The notes below the pieces were generated by a model. That model made no database searches. It was given only the letters and a program-made list of their open reading frames with translations, and was not told the DNA's origin. A stretch of DNA of 64,000 nucleotides, taken from the NCBI RefSeq assembly GCF_017310035.1, contig NZ_CP022296.1, positions 1,984,001-2,048,000 on the forward strand, in the 5' to 3' direction. The translations under genes and the position numbers were made by a program. The DNA comes from Nocardioides sp. S5 (GTDB lineage Bacteria > Actinomycetota > Actinomycetes > Propionibacteriales > Nocardioidaceae). Below, piece by piece: positions 26,804 through 35,383 of this stretch. Every line of letters begins with the position of its first letter. Within the stretch, counting starts at the first letter, position 1.

Positions 26804-27259
26804 TCAGCCCACCCCGGACTGGCGGGCGATTACCGCGGCGACGACGTCGACCATGACGTCCCGGGAGACCCCTCCCAGCGACGACCATGCGCGGCGGATG
26901 GCGGTGCGCTCTTCAGGGTCACTGGTGGCGTCTTCGGCTTGCCGGAGGGCGTCAACGAGGCTGTCAGCGGCGTCTTCGCCTGGCCATAGGCCGACGACGC
27001 GCCGGCCTCGTTCTCGAAGGTCGACAGCGAGGACGCTGGGACCGCTGCCGAGCGTCGCGCCGCCGGTGATGGCTTTGATGTACCTACCGTCGTCGAGAGC
27101 GAGCAACGCCGTCGTGGCTTCTTCTTCGGGGATCTCAAGCTCAATGGCGACCGTGTCGCTGGTGCCGACGGGAGCGTCGCGACCTTCCAACCGTGCAACG
27201 CACAACAGGACGGGTAGGTCGCGGGAGTGCCACTGGTCGGGTAGCCGCTCGTTCGTCAT
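26804..27259 (-). CDS. Hypothetical protein, first of a tandem paralogous pair
   Basis: A 151-aa protein starting at ATG 27259. It matches the downstream protein in WHSRDLPVLL, the RERGRRVVGLWPGEDAADSL box, and the ending VMVDVVAAVIARQSGVG. Loop and helix details differ, so the duplication is old. The pair is cotranscribed. The N-terminal 60 residues resemble a winged helix with a variable middle, and no catalytic motif is seen. Confidence 0.75.
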   Translation of the reverse strand: MTNERLPDQWHSRDLPVLLCVARLEGRDAPVGTSDTVAIELEIPEEEATTALLALDDGRYIKAITGGATLGSGPSVLAVDLRERGRRVVGLWPGEDAADSLVDALRQAEDATSDPEERTAIRRAWSSLGGVSRDVMVDVVAAVIARQSGVG

Positions 27260-27423
27260 GGATGGACCGTAGCGGCGCCCACCGACAAGCGCGTTCGGCC
27301 TAGAACATCGCTCACACCAGCCCGACCGCAAAACGGTCATTTTCGGTTGGGCGCGCGTTCCGGGAGCCGATGGGCTCGTGGAGCGACCAGGTGCGGGATC
27401 GCTCTGCGCCTCAACGAGGGTGT

Positions 27424-27876
27424 TCACGAAGACGGAGGTTGGTGTTCGGACTGGCCGAGAATCATCAGCTTCTCAGGATCAGGCATGGGCACGAATCCGA
27501 CACGGGCGTAGACATCGTGGGCGTCGAGGGTCGACAACAGAACTCTCTTGAGGTTCATCGGCCGGAGCGCGACCACCACGGCTTCCGACAGGCGCGTGCC
27601 CAGGCCGCATCCCCGGTGATCGCGGTCGACGTACACGTCACACAGCCAGGCAAAGGTCGCATAGTCGGTCGCCACCCGTGCGTAGGCAACTTGGGTGCCG
27701 TCAGCGGCGAAGGCCGCGAAGTTCAAGGAGTGTCGCGCCGCTGTATCGACGGTCTCTCGGCTGCGTCCTAGCGCCCAGAAGGCGTCGGTGGACAACCACC
27801 GATGAATCCGGTCAAGATCCATGCGGGCGAGGTCGGAGTGGATCTCGTAGTCGTCAGGCTCCCGATCGGTTGACAC
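27424..27876 (-). CDS. GNAT-family N-acetyltransferase
   Basis: A 150-aa GNAT protein. Seen are WLSTDAFWALGRSRETVDTA near the N terminus, VAYARVATDYATFAWLCDVY (strands 4-5), the acetyl-CoA loop VDRDHRGCGLGTRLSEAVV, and DAHDVYARVGFVPM at the C terminus. The W-(S)-xxAYW-like start and size fit the small amine acetyltransferases common in bacteria; the substrate is unknown. The start codon is GTG. Confidence 0.85.
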   Translation of the reverse strand: MSTDREPDDYEIHSDLARMDLDRIHRWLSTDAFWALGRSRETVDTAARHSLNFAAFAADGTQVAYARVATDYATFAWLCDVYVDRDHRGCGLGTRLSEAVVVALRPMNLKRVLLSTLDAHDVYARVGFVPMPDPEKLMILGQSEHQPPSS

Positions 27877-28225
27877 ACCGGAACTCTCTCAGGCACTGCA
27901 GTCCCAACAAATTCCACAGGCGCGTCCAGGAGTTTTCACCGTAGCCGTATCGAACGTTGGCCCCGGGACGATTCGGAACCGGAACGATCCGAGTGGCCAC
28001 CCGCGTTTCAGCGGAACCGCCAATGGTGAGACCGCCTGGCCGGCGCGCTCGCCGCCGCTCAAGGGTCCCGGATGACCCGTCCGGTGAGGTTTTCGGTGAC
28101 GGCTCCCCATCCGGCACGTGACACGCTTCCCATCGCGGCGTCTCTGAACCTGAGTGTCCGCAAGGGCTCGAGGACGCTGCGTATGCTCAGGTTCGTCGCA
28201 GAACCGTCAAAATTCGCGCGAACTT
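27877..28225. other. Intergenic region with no supported gene
   Basis: About 350 bases between the acetyltransferase start and the end of the VirB4-like gene. Frames here are short and uncoordinated. It contains the acetyltransferase promoter and marks the right border of the first cargo block against the conjugation genes. Confidence 0.4.
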
Positions 28226-29716
28226 CTAAAGAGCTCCCGTCATGCGTCCGGTGGTGTCAAAGAGCTCGAGCTCGGCGGGGTGCATCTGGTGCTGGACGAC
28301 GAAGGAGCGGTTCTTGATCCGCCACAGTCCCTGGCCGGTGCCGAGCGTGGGGATAAGTGACTGCTCGGTGCCAGTGAGCCCCAGTGCCGCCGACGTTGCG
28401 CCGAGCTGGTCAGCTTCCTGGCGATAGACGATGCGGGTCTCGGCGTTCGCGAGGAGCGACGAGGCGAGCGCACGCATGGCGGAGCCGGAGTCGCCGACGT
28501 TGTCGAGGTCGGTGAGCTTGTGGAAGATCAGCATGTTCGCGATTCCGTAGTGCCGCGCGAGGCGCCAGTGGGCGTCCATCCGGCGCAGCAGTGCGGGGTG
28601 CGACATCAGGCGCCAGGCCTCGTCGTACACGACCCAGCGCTGGCCGCCGTTCGGGTCGAGCAACGCCGATTCCATCCAGGCCGAGGCGCACGTCATCAGG
28701 ACGGAGATGAGGGTGGCGTTTTCGGTGACGCGGGACAGGTCGAGGGAGATCATCGGGAGGCTCGGGTCGAACGTTACCGTCGACGGGCCGTCGAAGAGCC
28801 CGGCGAGGTCGCCCGCGACGAGGCGCCGGAGTGCGTGACCGACCAGTCGTCCGTCTTCCGTGAGGCGTCCGTCGGGGTCGTCGGCCGGATCCGGTTTGAG
28901 GAGCCGGTCGACGACCATCGGGAGGACTGGGACGTCGGCTCCGCGAACGGTGCGGTCGATGGCGATGTCGACGGCCGTGTGCTCGAGTGGGGTGAGCCGG
29001 CGTTCGAGCACGGTCTCCGCCAGGGCGCCGACGAGGTCGCGGCGACGGGATGCGACCTGGCTGGCCCACTGGGCGTCGTCGTACCCGGACGGCCGGTGGC
29101 CTTCGTCGAGCGGGTTCAGGCGGTTGGCCATGCCATGTCCCAGCGCGATGGCCCGACCGCCGACGGCTTCCGCGACGGCGGTGTGCTCGCCCTTGGGGTC
29201 GCCCGGGACGTAGACGCGGCGGCCGAAGGGGATTGACCTTGTGTAGAGGCTCTTGGCGAGGCAGGACTTGCCGGAACCCACGATTCCGGCGAGCACGAGG
29301 TTCGGTGCGGTGATGAGCCCGCGTGCGTAGAGGATCCAGGGGTCGTACACGAAGGAACTGCCGGAGTATAGGTCCTGGCCGACAAACACGCCTTCGCTGC
29401 CGAGGCCGCCTTCGGCGAGGAAGGGGTACGCGCCCGCCAGGGTCGCCGAGGTGTCCCGGTGGCGTGGCACGCGGAATCGTCCGGGCGTCCGCAGTGTCGC
29501 CGCGCCGTGTTCGCCGGCGCGGGGGAGCGTCACGGTCGCCCGCTTCTCGGCCGACAGTTCCTCGGCCTTGCGCTTGGCTTCGGCGCGCCGGGCTTCGCGG
29601 TCGGCGGAGAGGAGTTCTCGTGCCGCGGCCTTGCGGAGCCTGCGATCGTGCCGCCGTTCTCGTCCCGGTGAGACGAGTACGGCGGAGTGGAGGCGCCCGT
29701 CCTGCCACCCGGTCAC
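28226..29716 (-). CDS. VirB4-like conjugation ATPase
   Basis: A 496-aa ATPase with Walker A AGIVGSGKSCLAKSL (about 145) and Walker B RWVVYDEAWRLM (about 365). It also has the VirB4/TraC-type motifs PGDPKGEHTAVAEAVGG and LIFHKLTDLDNVGDSG and a C-terminal ...ETRIVYRQE segment. It energises assembly of the mating channel. The N-terminal VirB4 domain is missing, as usual in actinobacteria, where the upstream SCO6880 protein takes that place. Here the two genes are separated by about 9 kb of cargo. The GTG start overlaps the upstream stop (GTGA). Confidence 0.9.
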   Translation of the reverse strand: MTGWQDGRLHSAVLVSPGRERRHDRRLRKAAARELLSADREARRAEAKRKAEELSAEKRATVTLPRAGEHGAATLRTPGRFRVPRHRDTSATLAGAYPFLAEGGLGSEGVFVGQDLYSGSSFVYDPWILYARGLITAPNLVLAGIVGSGKSCLAKSLYTRSIPFGRRVYVPGDPKGEHTAVAEAVGGRAIALGHGMANRLNPLDEGHRPSGYDDAQWASQVASRRRDLVGALAETVLERRLTPLEHTAVDIAIDRTVRGADVPVLPMVVDRLLKPDPADDPDGRLTEDGRLVGHALRRLVAGDLAGLFDGPSTVTFDPSLPMISLDLSRVTENATLISVLMTCASAWMESALLDPNGGQRWVVYDEAWRLMSHPALLRRMDAHWRLARHYGIANMLIFHKLTDLDNVGDSGSAMRALASSLLANAETRIVYRQEADQLGATSAALGLTGTEQSLIPTLGTGQGLWRIKNRSFVVQHQMHPAELELFDTTGRMTGAL

Positions 29717-30120
29717 AGCGACATCCCTGGCTGGTGCGTGGAGCGCTGAACCGGAGCGAATGACGGGTAGTCGCGGACGTCATAGGCGATCGTCGCCTCG
29801 ATCTCGTGCGCCCGATCTACGCATTCGGCGATCTGGTGGATCATCTCGGCGGCGCGATGAAGCTCCCAGGACTCCCTGTACGACGCGGCGCGCCCGGCGT
29901 TGGCATCGCCGTTCATCCACGCCTGCTTGCGAGTCGGCCCGTCGTGAAACTCGCCGAACTGGTGCAGTGACTGGCTCAGGGATGCGAGAGCGGAACTGAC
30001 GGAACCTAGAACCGCACAGATCGCGGTCGGATCGTCGATCGTGCGCGTCGCGTGAGCAAGGCCGCGGACTGCTTCCCGGAGTTCGTCGGCGTCGGCGACC
30101 GGGTCGTTGACGGTAGGCAT
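29713..30120 (-). CDS. Hypothetical conjugation-linked protein (135 aa)
   Basis: A 135-aa helical protein starting at ATG 30120 with GGAG upstream. It contains SVSSALASLSQSLHQFGEF and ESWELHRAAEMIHQIAECVD, which look like long helices that could form a bundle or coiled coil. It overlaps the VirB4-like gene by GTGA, so it is likely a small partner made with the ATPase. No family recognised. Confidence 0.75.
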   Translation of the reverse strand: MPTVNDPVADADELREAVRGLAHATRTIDDPTAICAVLGSVSSALASLSQSLHQFGEFHDGPTRKQAWMNGDANAGRAASYRESWELHRAAEMIHQIAECVDRAHEIEATIAYDVRDYPSFAPVQRSTHQPGMSL

Positions 30121-30216
30121 CGGTGGCTCCTCGGTCGATGGCTTCATCGATGAGGTGCACGGGGCGCTCCGCCGTGTCGCCGGGAGAAGGGTCGGTGACC
30201 GACCTAGCCTGTGGCC

Positions 30217-30345
30217 GTGGCCGTGGCCGACCTGACGGAGCCTTGCCCGAACTGCGACACCCTGATGCGCTGGGAGACCTCTCACGAGCGCTGCGGCGGC
30301 TGCGGTTACATCAGGCCCTGCTGCGAGGGCGCTCCCTGCACCTGA
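30217..30345 (+). CDS. Small zinc-ribbon protein (42 aa)
   Basis: A short plus-strand gene with CPNC and CGGC pairs 12 residues apart, then CCEGAPC near the end. The pattern CPNCDTLMRW...CGGCGYIRPCCEG matches a small zinc-binding family often met in actinobacteria. TAGCCT at 30205 is a plausible -10 box for a leaderless message beginning at the GTG at 30217; GTG at 30211 or 30223 are alternatives. Function unknown. Confidence 0.6.
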   Translation: MAVADLTEPCPNCDTLMRWETSHERCGGCGYIRPCCEGAPCT

Positions 30346-30467
30346 CGGACTCCTCAGTAGGGCTTTGGCCCGGGTCCCGTTTGAGATGATCGACATGCCA
30401 CGAAGGAGTGACCAGAGCTATCCCCTCCGGGCGTCCACCGAACCGAGTCAGTTCCAGGAGTGACCAG

Positions 30468-30902
30468 ATGCCCACTGAGCCCGAGGCCGTTGCCGATCTG
30501 CTGAGGTCCCAAGGGCGGATGGCGTTCGTAGAGCCGACAACCGAGACGACCATCGACGCCTTCGAGGCAGAACACGGTATTCGCCTGCCTTCTCAGCTCA
30601 AGCAGTGGCTCCTCGTGTCGGACGGTGGAGACTTCTTCCTTCCAGCGGGGTTCCAGTTGCGTGGCCTGGCGCATCAGCCATTGATCGACGTCGACGACCC
30701 CGATCGACCGGACGACAACTACATCGTCATCGGCGCACTTTCGTCCGGCGACCCAGTTCTGTTCGAGCGATCAAGCGACCGAATCTCGATCTACAACCGT
30801 GAGGCGGGAAGGATCGAGGCCAACGAATCCTTCGACGACTTCTTCACCTTTCTGACTGATCTGGCCGCCGTCGTAGGCATCGGCGACGACGATGTCGAAT
30901 AG
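30468..30902 (+). CDS. SMI1/KNR4-family immunity protein
   Basis: A 144-aa protein starting at ATG 30468 with AGGAG seven bases upstream. The SUKH/SMI1 pattern is clear: IDAFEAEHGIRLPSQLKQWL, the short LLVSDGGDFF strand, a central insert, and a C-terminal helix ESFDDFFTFLTDLAAVVG. SMI1/KNR4 proteins are immunity proteins for polymorphic nuclease toxins. Its last 11 bases overlap the downstream nuclease gene, so the two are a toxin-immunity pair. It binds and blocks its partner in the cytoplasm. Confidence 0.88.
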   Translation: MPTEPEAVADLLRSQGRMAFVEPTTETTIDAFEAEHGIRLPSQLKQWLLVSDGGDFFLPAGFQLRGLAHQPLIDVDDPDRPDDNYIVIGALSSGDPVLFERSSDRISIYNREAGRIEANESFDDFFTFLTDLAAVVGIGDDDVE

Positions 30903-31680
30903 GACCGCGGATGCCAACCGGGCCGTCAGAGAGGCGTGGTACGCCGAGCAGCGGCTCGTGCTCGAAGGCAAGGGAACCCGTGACTGGACTGGCGAACAGC
31001 AGAGATCGATCGCCGACAAAGGCAAGGCCTATGACGACCGGGGTCTTGCCTTTGAAGGTCAGCACATGAAGAGCGTTGAGGCGTTCCCGGAGTATCAGGG
31101 CGACCGACGGAACATCCAGTTCCTCACGAAGGAAGAGCACTTCGCCGCGCATGGCGGAAACTGGCAGAAGCACACCAACGGCTACTACGACCCAGTGTCG
31201 AAGACCATGTCGGACTTTGGCGACGGCCCTCCGGTTCCGTGCGCGGAGGTGCCGCTCACGAAGCCGCTGTTTTTCGAGCCCCTCAACGAACCCAGTCCGC
31301 ACGAGACCAGCGCCAAGGCCACCAACGCCGCTACAACCGTGTCCAATTCCGTAGGTTCACGGGGCAACTCGCGACGGTGGGTCCAGACGCTGAAGGGTGT
31401 TGCCCAGCAGGCGTGGAGCAATCCACGTGTACGGGCGGCGGTACTAACTGGCGGTCCCGTCGTCGCCAAGGTGGCAATGGAAGCTCTAGCTGACCGTTCT
31501 ACGGGAGGAGGTCGCACCTCTGGTCCCTCGGCACAGTCATCTGCGACCACGGCTTCAGACCCCGGCACCGATGCCCTTCGCGGTCCCCGTCTTTCGCCCG
31601 GAGAGCACGATGTGCGGGGCTACCTCAGGAAAGATGGGAGAAGCGTTCGGCCATACCGACGCGGAGGGAAGAAGGACTGA
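30892..31680 (+). CDS. HNH/GHH-type nuclease toxin
   Basis: A 262-aa protein whose first 105 residues are a nuclease domain: WTGEQQRSIADKGKAYDDRG, then FEGQHMKSVEAFPEYQGDRR, NIQFLTKEEHFAAHGGNW and NGYYDP. The QHMKSV...NIQFL...EHFAAH arrangement is that of the GHH/HNH DNase toxin domains of polymorphic toxin systems. The rest is Ser/Thr/Gly-rich with a possible helix (about 170-195) and a basic Arg/Lys end. No N-terminal delivery domain exists, so it may be a toxin-antitoxin-like module or a cassette detached from a secreted toxin. It overlaps its immunity gene in a different frame. Confidence 0.8.
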   Translation: MSNRTADANRAVREAWYAEQRLVLEGKGTRDWTGEQQRSIADKGKAYDDRGLAFEGQHMKSVEAFPEYQGDRRNIQFLTKEEHFAAHGGNWQKHTNGYYDPVSKTMSDFGDGPPVPCAEVPLTKPLFFEPLNEPSPHETSAKATNAATTVSNSVGSRGNSRRWVQTLKGVAQQAWSNPRVRAAVLTGGPVVAKVAMEALADRSTGGGRTSGPSAQSSATTASDPGTDALRGPRLSPGEHDVRGYLRKDGRSVRPYRRGGKKD

Positions 31681-31842
31681 CGTCGCCAGCCTGAGTCGTC
31701 GGCGGCGGTGCCCCAAAACATGGTCCGATCGCCTCATCTAGTGACGCGCGCCACCTCTCTCGTGCTCGGCGAGTTGCCGTGGATGGCGCGATGGGCTGCT
31801 GTCGACTTGCGCTAGCAGCACGGCCAGCTCGACCATCTCTGC

Positions 31843-33657
31843 CTAGATTGCGAAGTCATCGTGTGCTGCAACCCGGGCGAGCTCGATCTGGCCAGTTGGA
31901 AGCACCCAGTAGTGGATGCGTCGAGCGGAGGGAGTGTTGACCTGGAGACTTGCCCGCCACGCGATGGCTCCGTCATCCCGGACGCGCACCGGGTCGTCGC
32001 CTCCCGGACCCGCGCGTAGATGGTGGACCTCGCGGCTGGGGAGCTGCGGTGCCAGTCCTGTGACGATCTCGAAGGCGACGTCGGCCACCTTCTCTGGCTT
32101 GATTCCCTGGAGTCGTTCCAGCGACTCGAGGAATCGTGGGCCAATGATGAAGTCGGTGAGCGGGCGGTTTCGCTGTTCGCTGGGAAGGGTGCGAGTAGCC
32201 CACTGGGTGAGTACGAGGTACCGGAACTCCTGCTCGGGGTCGGCGAACCGAGGGCCGTTTCCAGCCGGGCTCTCGGACTTGCCGGTGCTGGTTGCCTTCC
32301 GGAGCCGCGCACGCGTGGACTTCAGGTCGTTCTCTGCCTTGTTCGCCCGCCGCTCGGCCTGGTCCAGCAGGTATCGGAGTTGCTCATGCTCGTCGGACCC
32401 CGCGAGCACCTGGGTCTGGAGGTTGACGACCTCGCGCTTGAGCCCGGCAATCTCGGCTGTCAGCCCGTCGACCTTGAGCAGCAGGCCTCGGGTCGATTCG
32501 GTCGGCCGGTGAGGGGCAGGAGACGCCGATGCCGGCCGCTGGCTCGGGCCGGGGCGGCTCCTGTCGAGCATGGCCGGGTTCGGCCGCGGCGTCGCGGCTG
32601 CCGGCGGCTGCGTGGGCGACGGCGCTTCGATCACCTGCACAGGTGTCGGAGCCGGCGGCGGCATCGGCAAGGACGTGACAGCCTCAGGCTCGTCGACCTC
32701 GGAGTGGTCCGGCTCTTCGCTGAGCCACGGCGGCCCGCCCGGTAGCAGCGAGGAAGCCGACACGATCGGCTCGTCATCATCGACATCGTGCAGGGCGAGT
32801 GCCCAATTCGGCCCTGTCGCCGTTACCCGGGCAGGAATGACCTCGCCGACGGTCATGAGCGTGCGGAGGTCGTCCTCAGGGTTCGCGGTGACGTCGGCAC
32901 GAAGGACCGTGACGACAACCGGGGGTGTGGTGGTCTGGGGATAGAGGACCAGCTCCGCCTTCCCGTTGCGCACCTTCGCGACCTTGCTGAGGACGACGTC
33001 ACCGACGGCGTACGCCGCGAGGGCCTCACCATGCCGCCGGAGGCTCTGTCTGATGTCGACCCGGTTGCTGTCGGCGTCGTACCAGCCCTCGATCCGCAGA
33101 CCGGCTTCCACGATGCGATCGATCGGGACGTCATCGACCGCAGGTTCTTCTGCGATCGCGGCGGGGAACAGATTCCCGACGTCCACGAGTGCTCGGCCGG
33201 CGACGACCATCTTCACCGTGGTATCGACCTTGCGGAGTTCACGGGTGGGGACTGACTGGAGGAGCCCGGCCGCTGCGGCCATCCGGAGCATGTCGGAGAT
33301 GAGCTTCTGTGTGGCGCGGTCTCCGTCGTCTTCGTTGAAGGCGAATCGGAGCGGCGACTTTGAGAGGTCAGAGGCCCACTCACGTCCGACGGGGTAGACG
33401 CGGCCGGCGCCACCGTAGACCTGGGTTCCCACCGCCATCCGATCGGAGAAGTCCCAGGTGAACGGCCCGGTGGGCATCAGATAGACGTCGGCGAGGCTCA
33501 CGGCCTCACGTGCGACCTCCTCGACGTCGATCCACGGATCTGTCCGACCGGCCGGAATCGTTACGACGACAACGGGCCGCTTGCGAGAGTTGCCGTTAAG
33601 GAGATTCGCGAGTGCAGCGGCGGCGAGGTCGTCATCAACCCGGTGGACGGCGGACAT
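31843..33657 (-). CDS. Coiled-coil protein with S1/OB-like repeats, third gene of kinase-helicase operon
   Basis: A 604-aa protein starting at ATG 33657, four bases after the preceding stop. It has an N-terminal domain (about 1-150) with RPVVVVTIPAGR and AVGTQVYGGAGRVYPVG. Two OB/S1-like stretches follow (about 215-320: YAVGDVVLSKVAKVRNGKAE and MTVGEVIPARVTATGPNW). Then come a Pro-rich linker, a coiled coil (about 405-465: LTAEIAGLKREVVNLQTQVL), and a conserved-looking C terminus (TPSARRIHYWVLPTGQIELA, then HDDF). No catalytic motif is recognised. OB domains suggest nucleic-acid binding and the coiled coil suggests oligomerisation. Probably a sensor or scaffold of the system (inference). Confidence 0.8.
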   Translation of the reverse strand: MSAVHRVDDDLAAAALANLLNGNSRKRPVVVVTIPAGRTDPWIDVEEVAREAVSLADVYLMPTGPFTWDFSDRMAVGTQVYGGAGRVYPVGREWASDLSKSPLRFAFNEDDGDRATQKLISDMLRMAAAAGLLQSVPTRELRKVDTTVKMVVAGRALVDVGNLFPAAIAEEPAVDDVPIDRIVEAGLRIEGWYDADSNRVDIRQSLRRHGEALAAYAVGDVVLSKVAKVRNGKAELVLYPQTTTPPVVVTVLRADVTANPEDDLRTLMTVGEVIPARVTATGPNWALALHDVDDDEPIVSASSLLPGGPPWLSEEPDHSEVDEPEAVTSLPMPPPAPTPVQVIEAPSPTQPPAAATPRPNPAMLDRSRPGPSQRPASASPAPHRPTESTRGLLLKVDGLTAEIAGLKREVVNLQTQVLAGSDEHEQLRYLLDQAERRANKAENDLKSTRARLRKATSTGKSESPAGNGPRFADPEQEFRYLVLTQWATRTLPSEQRNRPLTDFIIGPRFLESLERLQGIKPEKVADVAFEIVTGLAPQLPSREVHHLRAGPGGDDPVRVRDDGAIAWRASLQVNTPSARRIHYWVLPTGQIELARVAAHDDFAI

Positions 33658-33661
33658 GCGG

Positions 33662-35383
33662 CTACTGCGGGACGGCGCGGAGAGAGAGCGAGACACGCTC
33701 ACGGTCAAGGTCGACATCCTGGACGAGAACCGTGACCGCGTCGCCGACGGACACCACGTCGGATGGGTGGTCTACGCGACGATCAGCAAGTTGGGAGATG
33801 TGAACCAGTCCGTCAACCTCGCCTAGATCGACGAATGCGCCGAAGTTCGTAATGGTCTTGACCGTGCCCGAGACGACCTCGCCGACGCTCAAGGACTTCA
33901 GTGCCTCCCGCTTCCTTTCAGCTCGCGACTGCCGTGGCGGCGACATGGCGTCAGGCGACGACGGCGGGGGCCCCGTGGTTGAAGACGCCGGATTGACGTA
34001 GGTGCGGTACCTCTCGGGCAGGGTCCCCACGATCTCCAGAGCGAGGCCACAGTTCTCACGCATGTACCGGTCGTAGGCACGGTCCGCCAACACCTGATCG
34101 CTGACGAGGTCGCCCTCCTCCTGGCGGAACTTCCGGTTCGAGTCCCCCCGGAACGACAACCAGTTGAAACTCGTCTTCACGTAGTAGCTATCGCTCACGA
34201 GGATCTTCGCGTGAGTGTCGTCAACGCGCACGACGGCGAGCCGCGAGGACCGCCCAGCTGCGTCGTGCAGCGACTGGAGGGCGTGGCGATCTGTCTTCGC
34301 GTTGTCGCCGAAACCCCAGAAGATCGTGACATCTGCACTTCGCGCTAGTTGCTCGAGGCGTCCAACAAACTGCCGGGTCACTACGGAGCCTGTGATCCAG
34401 GGGCTGATGATGAGAAGGCGACGCTTCGGTCCCGTTAGTGCGTCATCCAGCCACGCGGGGTGGTCGGCCATGGATAGCCACCGGATGGCGGTGCGATCTA
34501 GTCGGTCATCGTCCGCCTGCGGCGCGGTATCGGCGTCATTCAGGGCGGTTTGGATCGCGATCACTTCGTCGCGCGAGAGTCGGGGACCGGGCTCGTCCGC
34601 AGGCTCGTAACTGACCCCTTCGGTCGAACTGATGCCGAGCTTGTCGACTGCGTCGACGTCTTCGAGTGCAGCCAGGTGCTCCTCGCTCCACTGGCCGTCG
34701 ATCTCGATTCCCAGGCGAACTGAGCTCGAGTCAATGTCCCTGTAGACGAGCAAGATGGCGTCGCGATAGAAGTTCCGGCTCTCCGTTACACCGGTGACCC
34801 CGAGGATCTTGAAGTCGGAACGGGCGTACCCATGGATTGCGTCAGAGATGGCAGTGACTGTGAGGTCAGCACGCTCTACGTCGACGCCGCCTTTCTGCGG
34901 CAGAACGATGAATTGGGACTTCCTGGCGGTACCGGAGCGCACGAGCGAGTTTCTGCGCCAGCTGGTGACGCCGCCTGTGAGCCGGTCGTATACCACCTGG
35001 ATGGTCGTCGACTTCGGGCGTCGCACGCGCGCGTCACGTGCAGCCTCAAGGCCATTGGGGAGCAGGCTGAGGACTCGCGGCTGCCCCGGGGCAGGGGGGC
35101 GGTAGTCGACGAACTCCGACCGGAGTAGGCCCGCGACCGTGGTTGCGGTGTCTTCTGGGGTGAGGCCCATGAAGAGCTCGAGATCCTCGACGGTGTAGAT
35201 GCCGTTCAGCAGGGCAGCGAGCGCGTACTTCTGAGCCTTGTCCAGGTCCTCGACTTCCTCAGCGAGGACATCGACCGTGAGTACCGACGCCGGGATGTAG
35301 CAGGGCTCCGCGGCCAACAGGGTGTGTCCCGGTAGCGCGTGCGCATGACGCCGTGCGGCGTCGGCATAGATGTCGCGGCTCAC
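33662..35383 (-). CDS. PLD-superfamily nuclease fused to an S1 RNA-binding domain
   Basis: A 573-aa fusion. Residues about 45-110 look like a winged helix (AQKYALAALLNGIYTVEDLE). The middle (about 285-430) is a phospholipase D-like domain with ISPWITGSVVTRQFVGRLEQ and one HxK(x)4D motif, THAKILVSDSYYVKTSFNW (about 388). The C terminus (about 495-570) is a textbook S1 domain: VGEVVSGTVKTITNFGAFVD, GLVHISQLADRRVDHP and VQDVDLDRERVSLSL. Single-HKD proteins act as dimers, cutting DNA or RNA. The S1 domain would bring RNA or ssDNA to the active site. It lies between the kinase-helicase gene, which it overlaps by ATGA, and the coiled-coil gene. Confidence 0.85.
   Translation of the reverse strand: MSRDIYADAARRHAHALPGHTLLAAEPCYIPASVLTVDVLAEEVEDLDKAQKYALAALLNGIYTVEDLELFMGLTPEDTATTVAGLLRSEFVDYRPPAPGQPRVLSLLPNGLEAARDARVRRPKSTTIQVVYDRLTGGVTSWRRNSLVRSGTARKSQFIVLPQKGGVDVERADLTVTAISDAIHGYARSDFKILGVTGVTESRNFYRDAILLVYRDIDSSSVRLGIEIDGQWSEEHLAALEDVDAVDKLGISSTEGVSYEPADEPGPRLSRDEVIAIQTALNDADTAPQADDDRLDRTAIRWLSMADHPAWLDDALTGPKRRLLIISPWITGSVVTRQFVGRLEQLARSADVTIFWGFGDNAKTDRHALQSLHDAAGRSSRLAVVRVDDTHAKILVSDSYYVKTSFNWLSFRGDSNRKFRQEEGDLVSDQVLADRAYDRYMRENCGLALEIVGTLPERYRTYVNPASSTTGPPPSSPDAMSPPRQSRAERKREALKSLSVGEVVSGTVKTITNFGAFVDLGEVDGLVHISQLADRRVDHPSDVVSVGDAVTVLVQDVDLDRERVSLSLRAVPQ

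Noticed and set aside
28410..29783. A 457-codon Arg-rich minus-strand frame
   Set aside because: A second frame of the VirB4-like gene on the same strand. The VirB4 frame has Walker motifs; this one has none.
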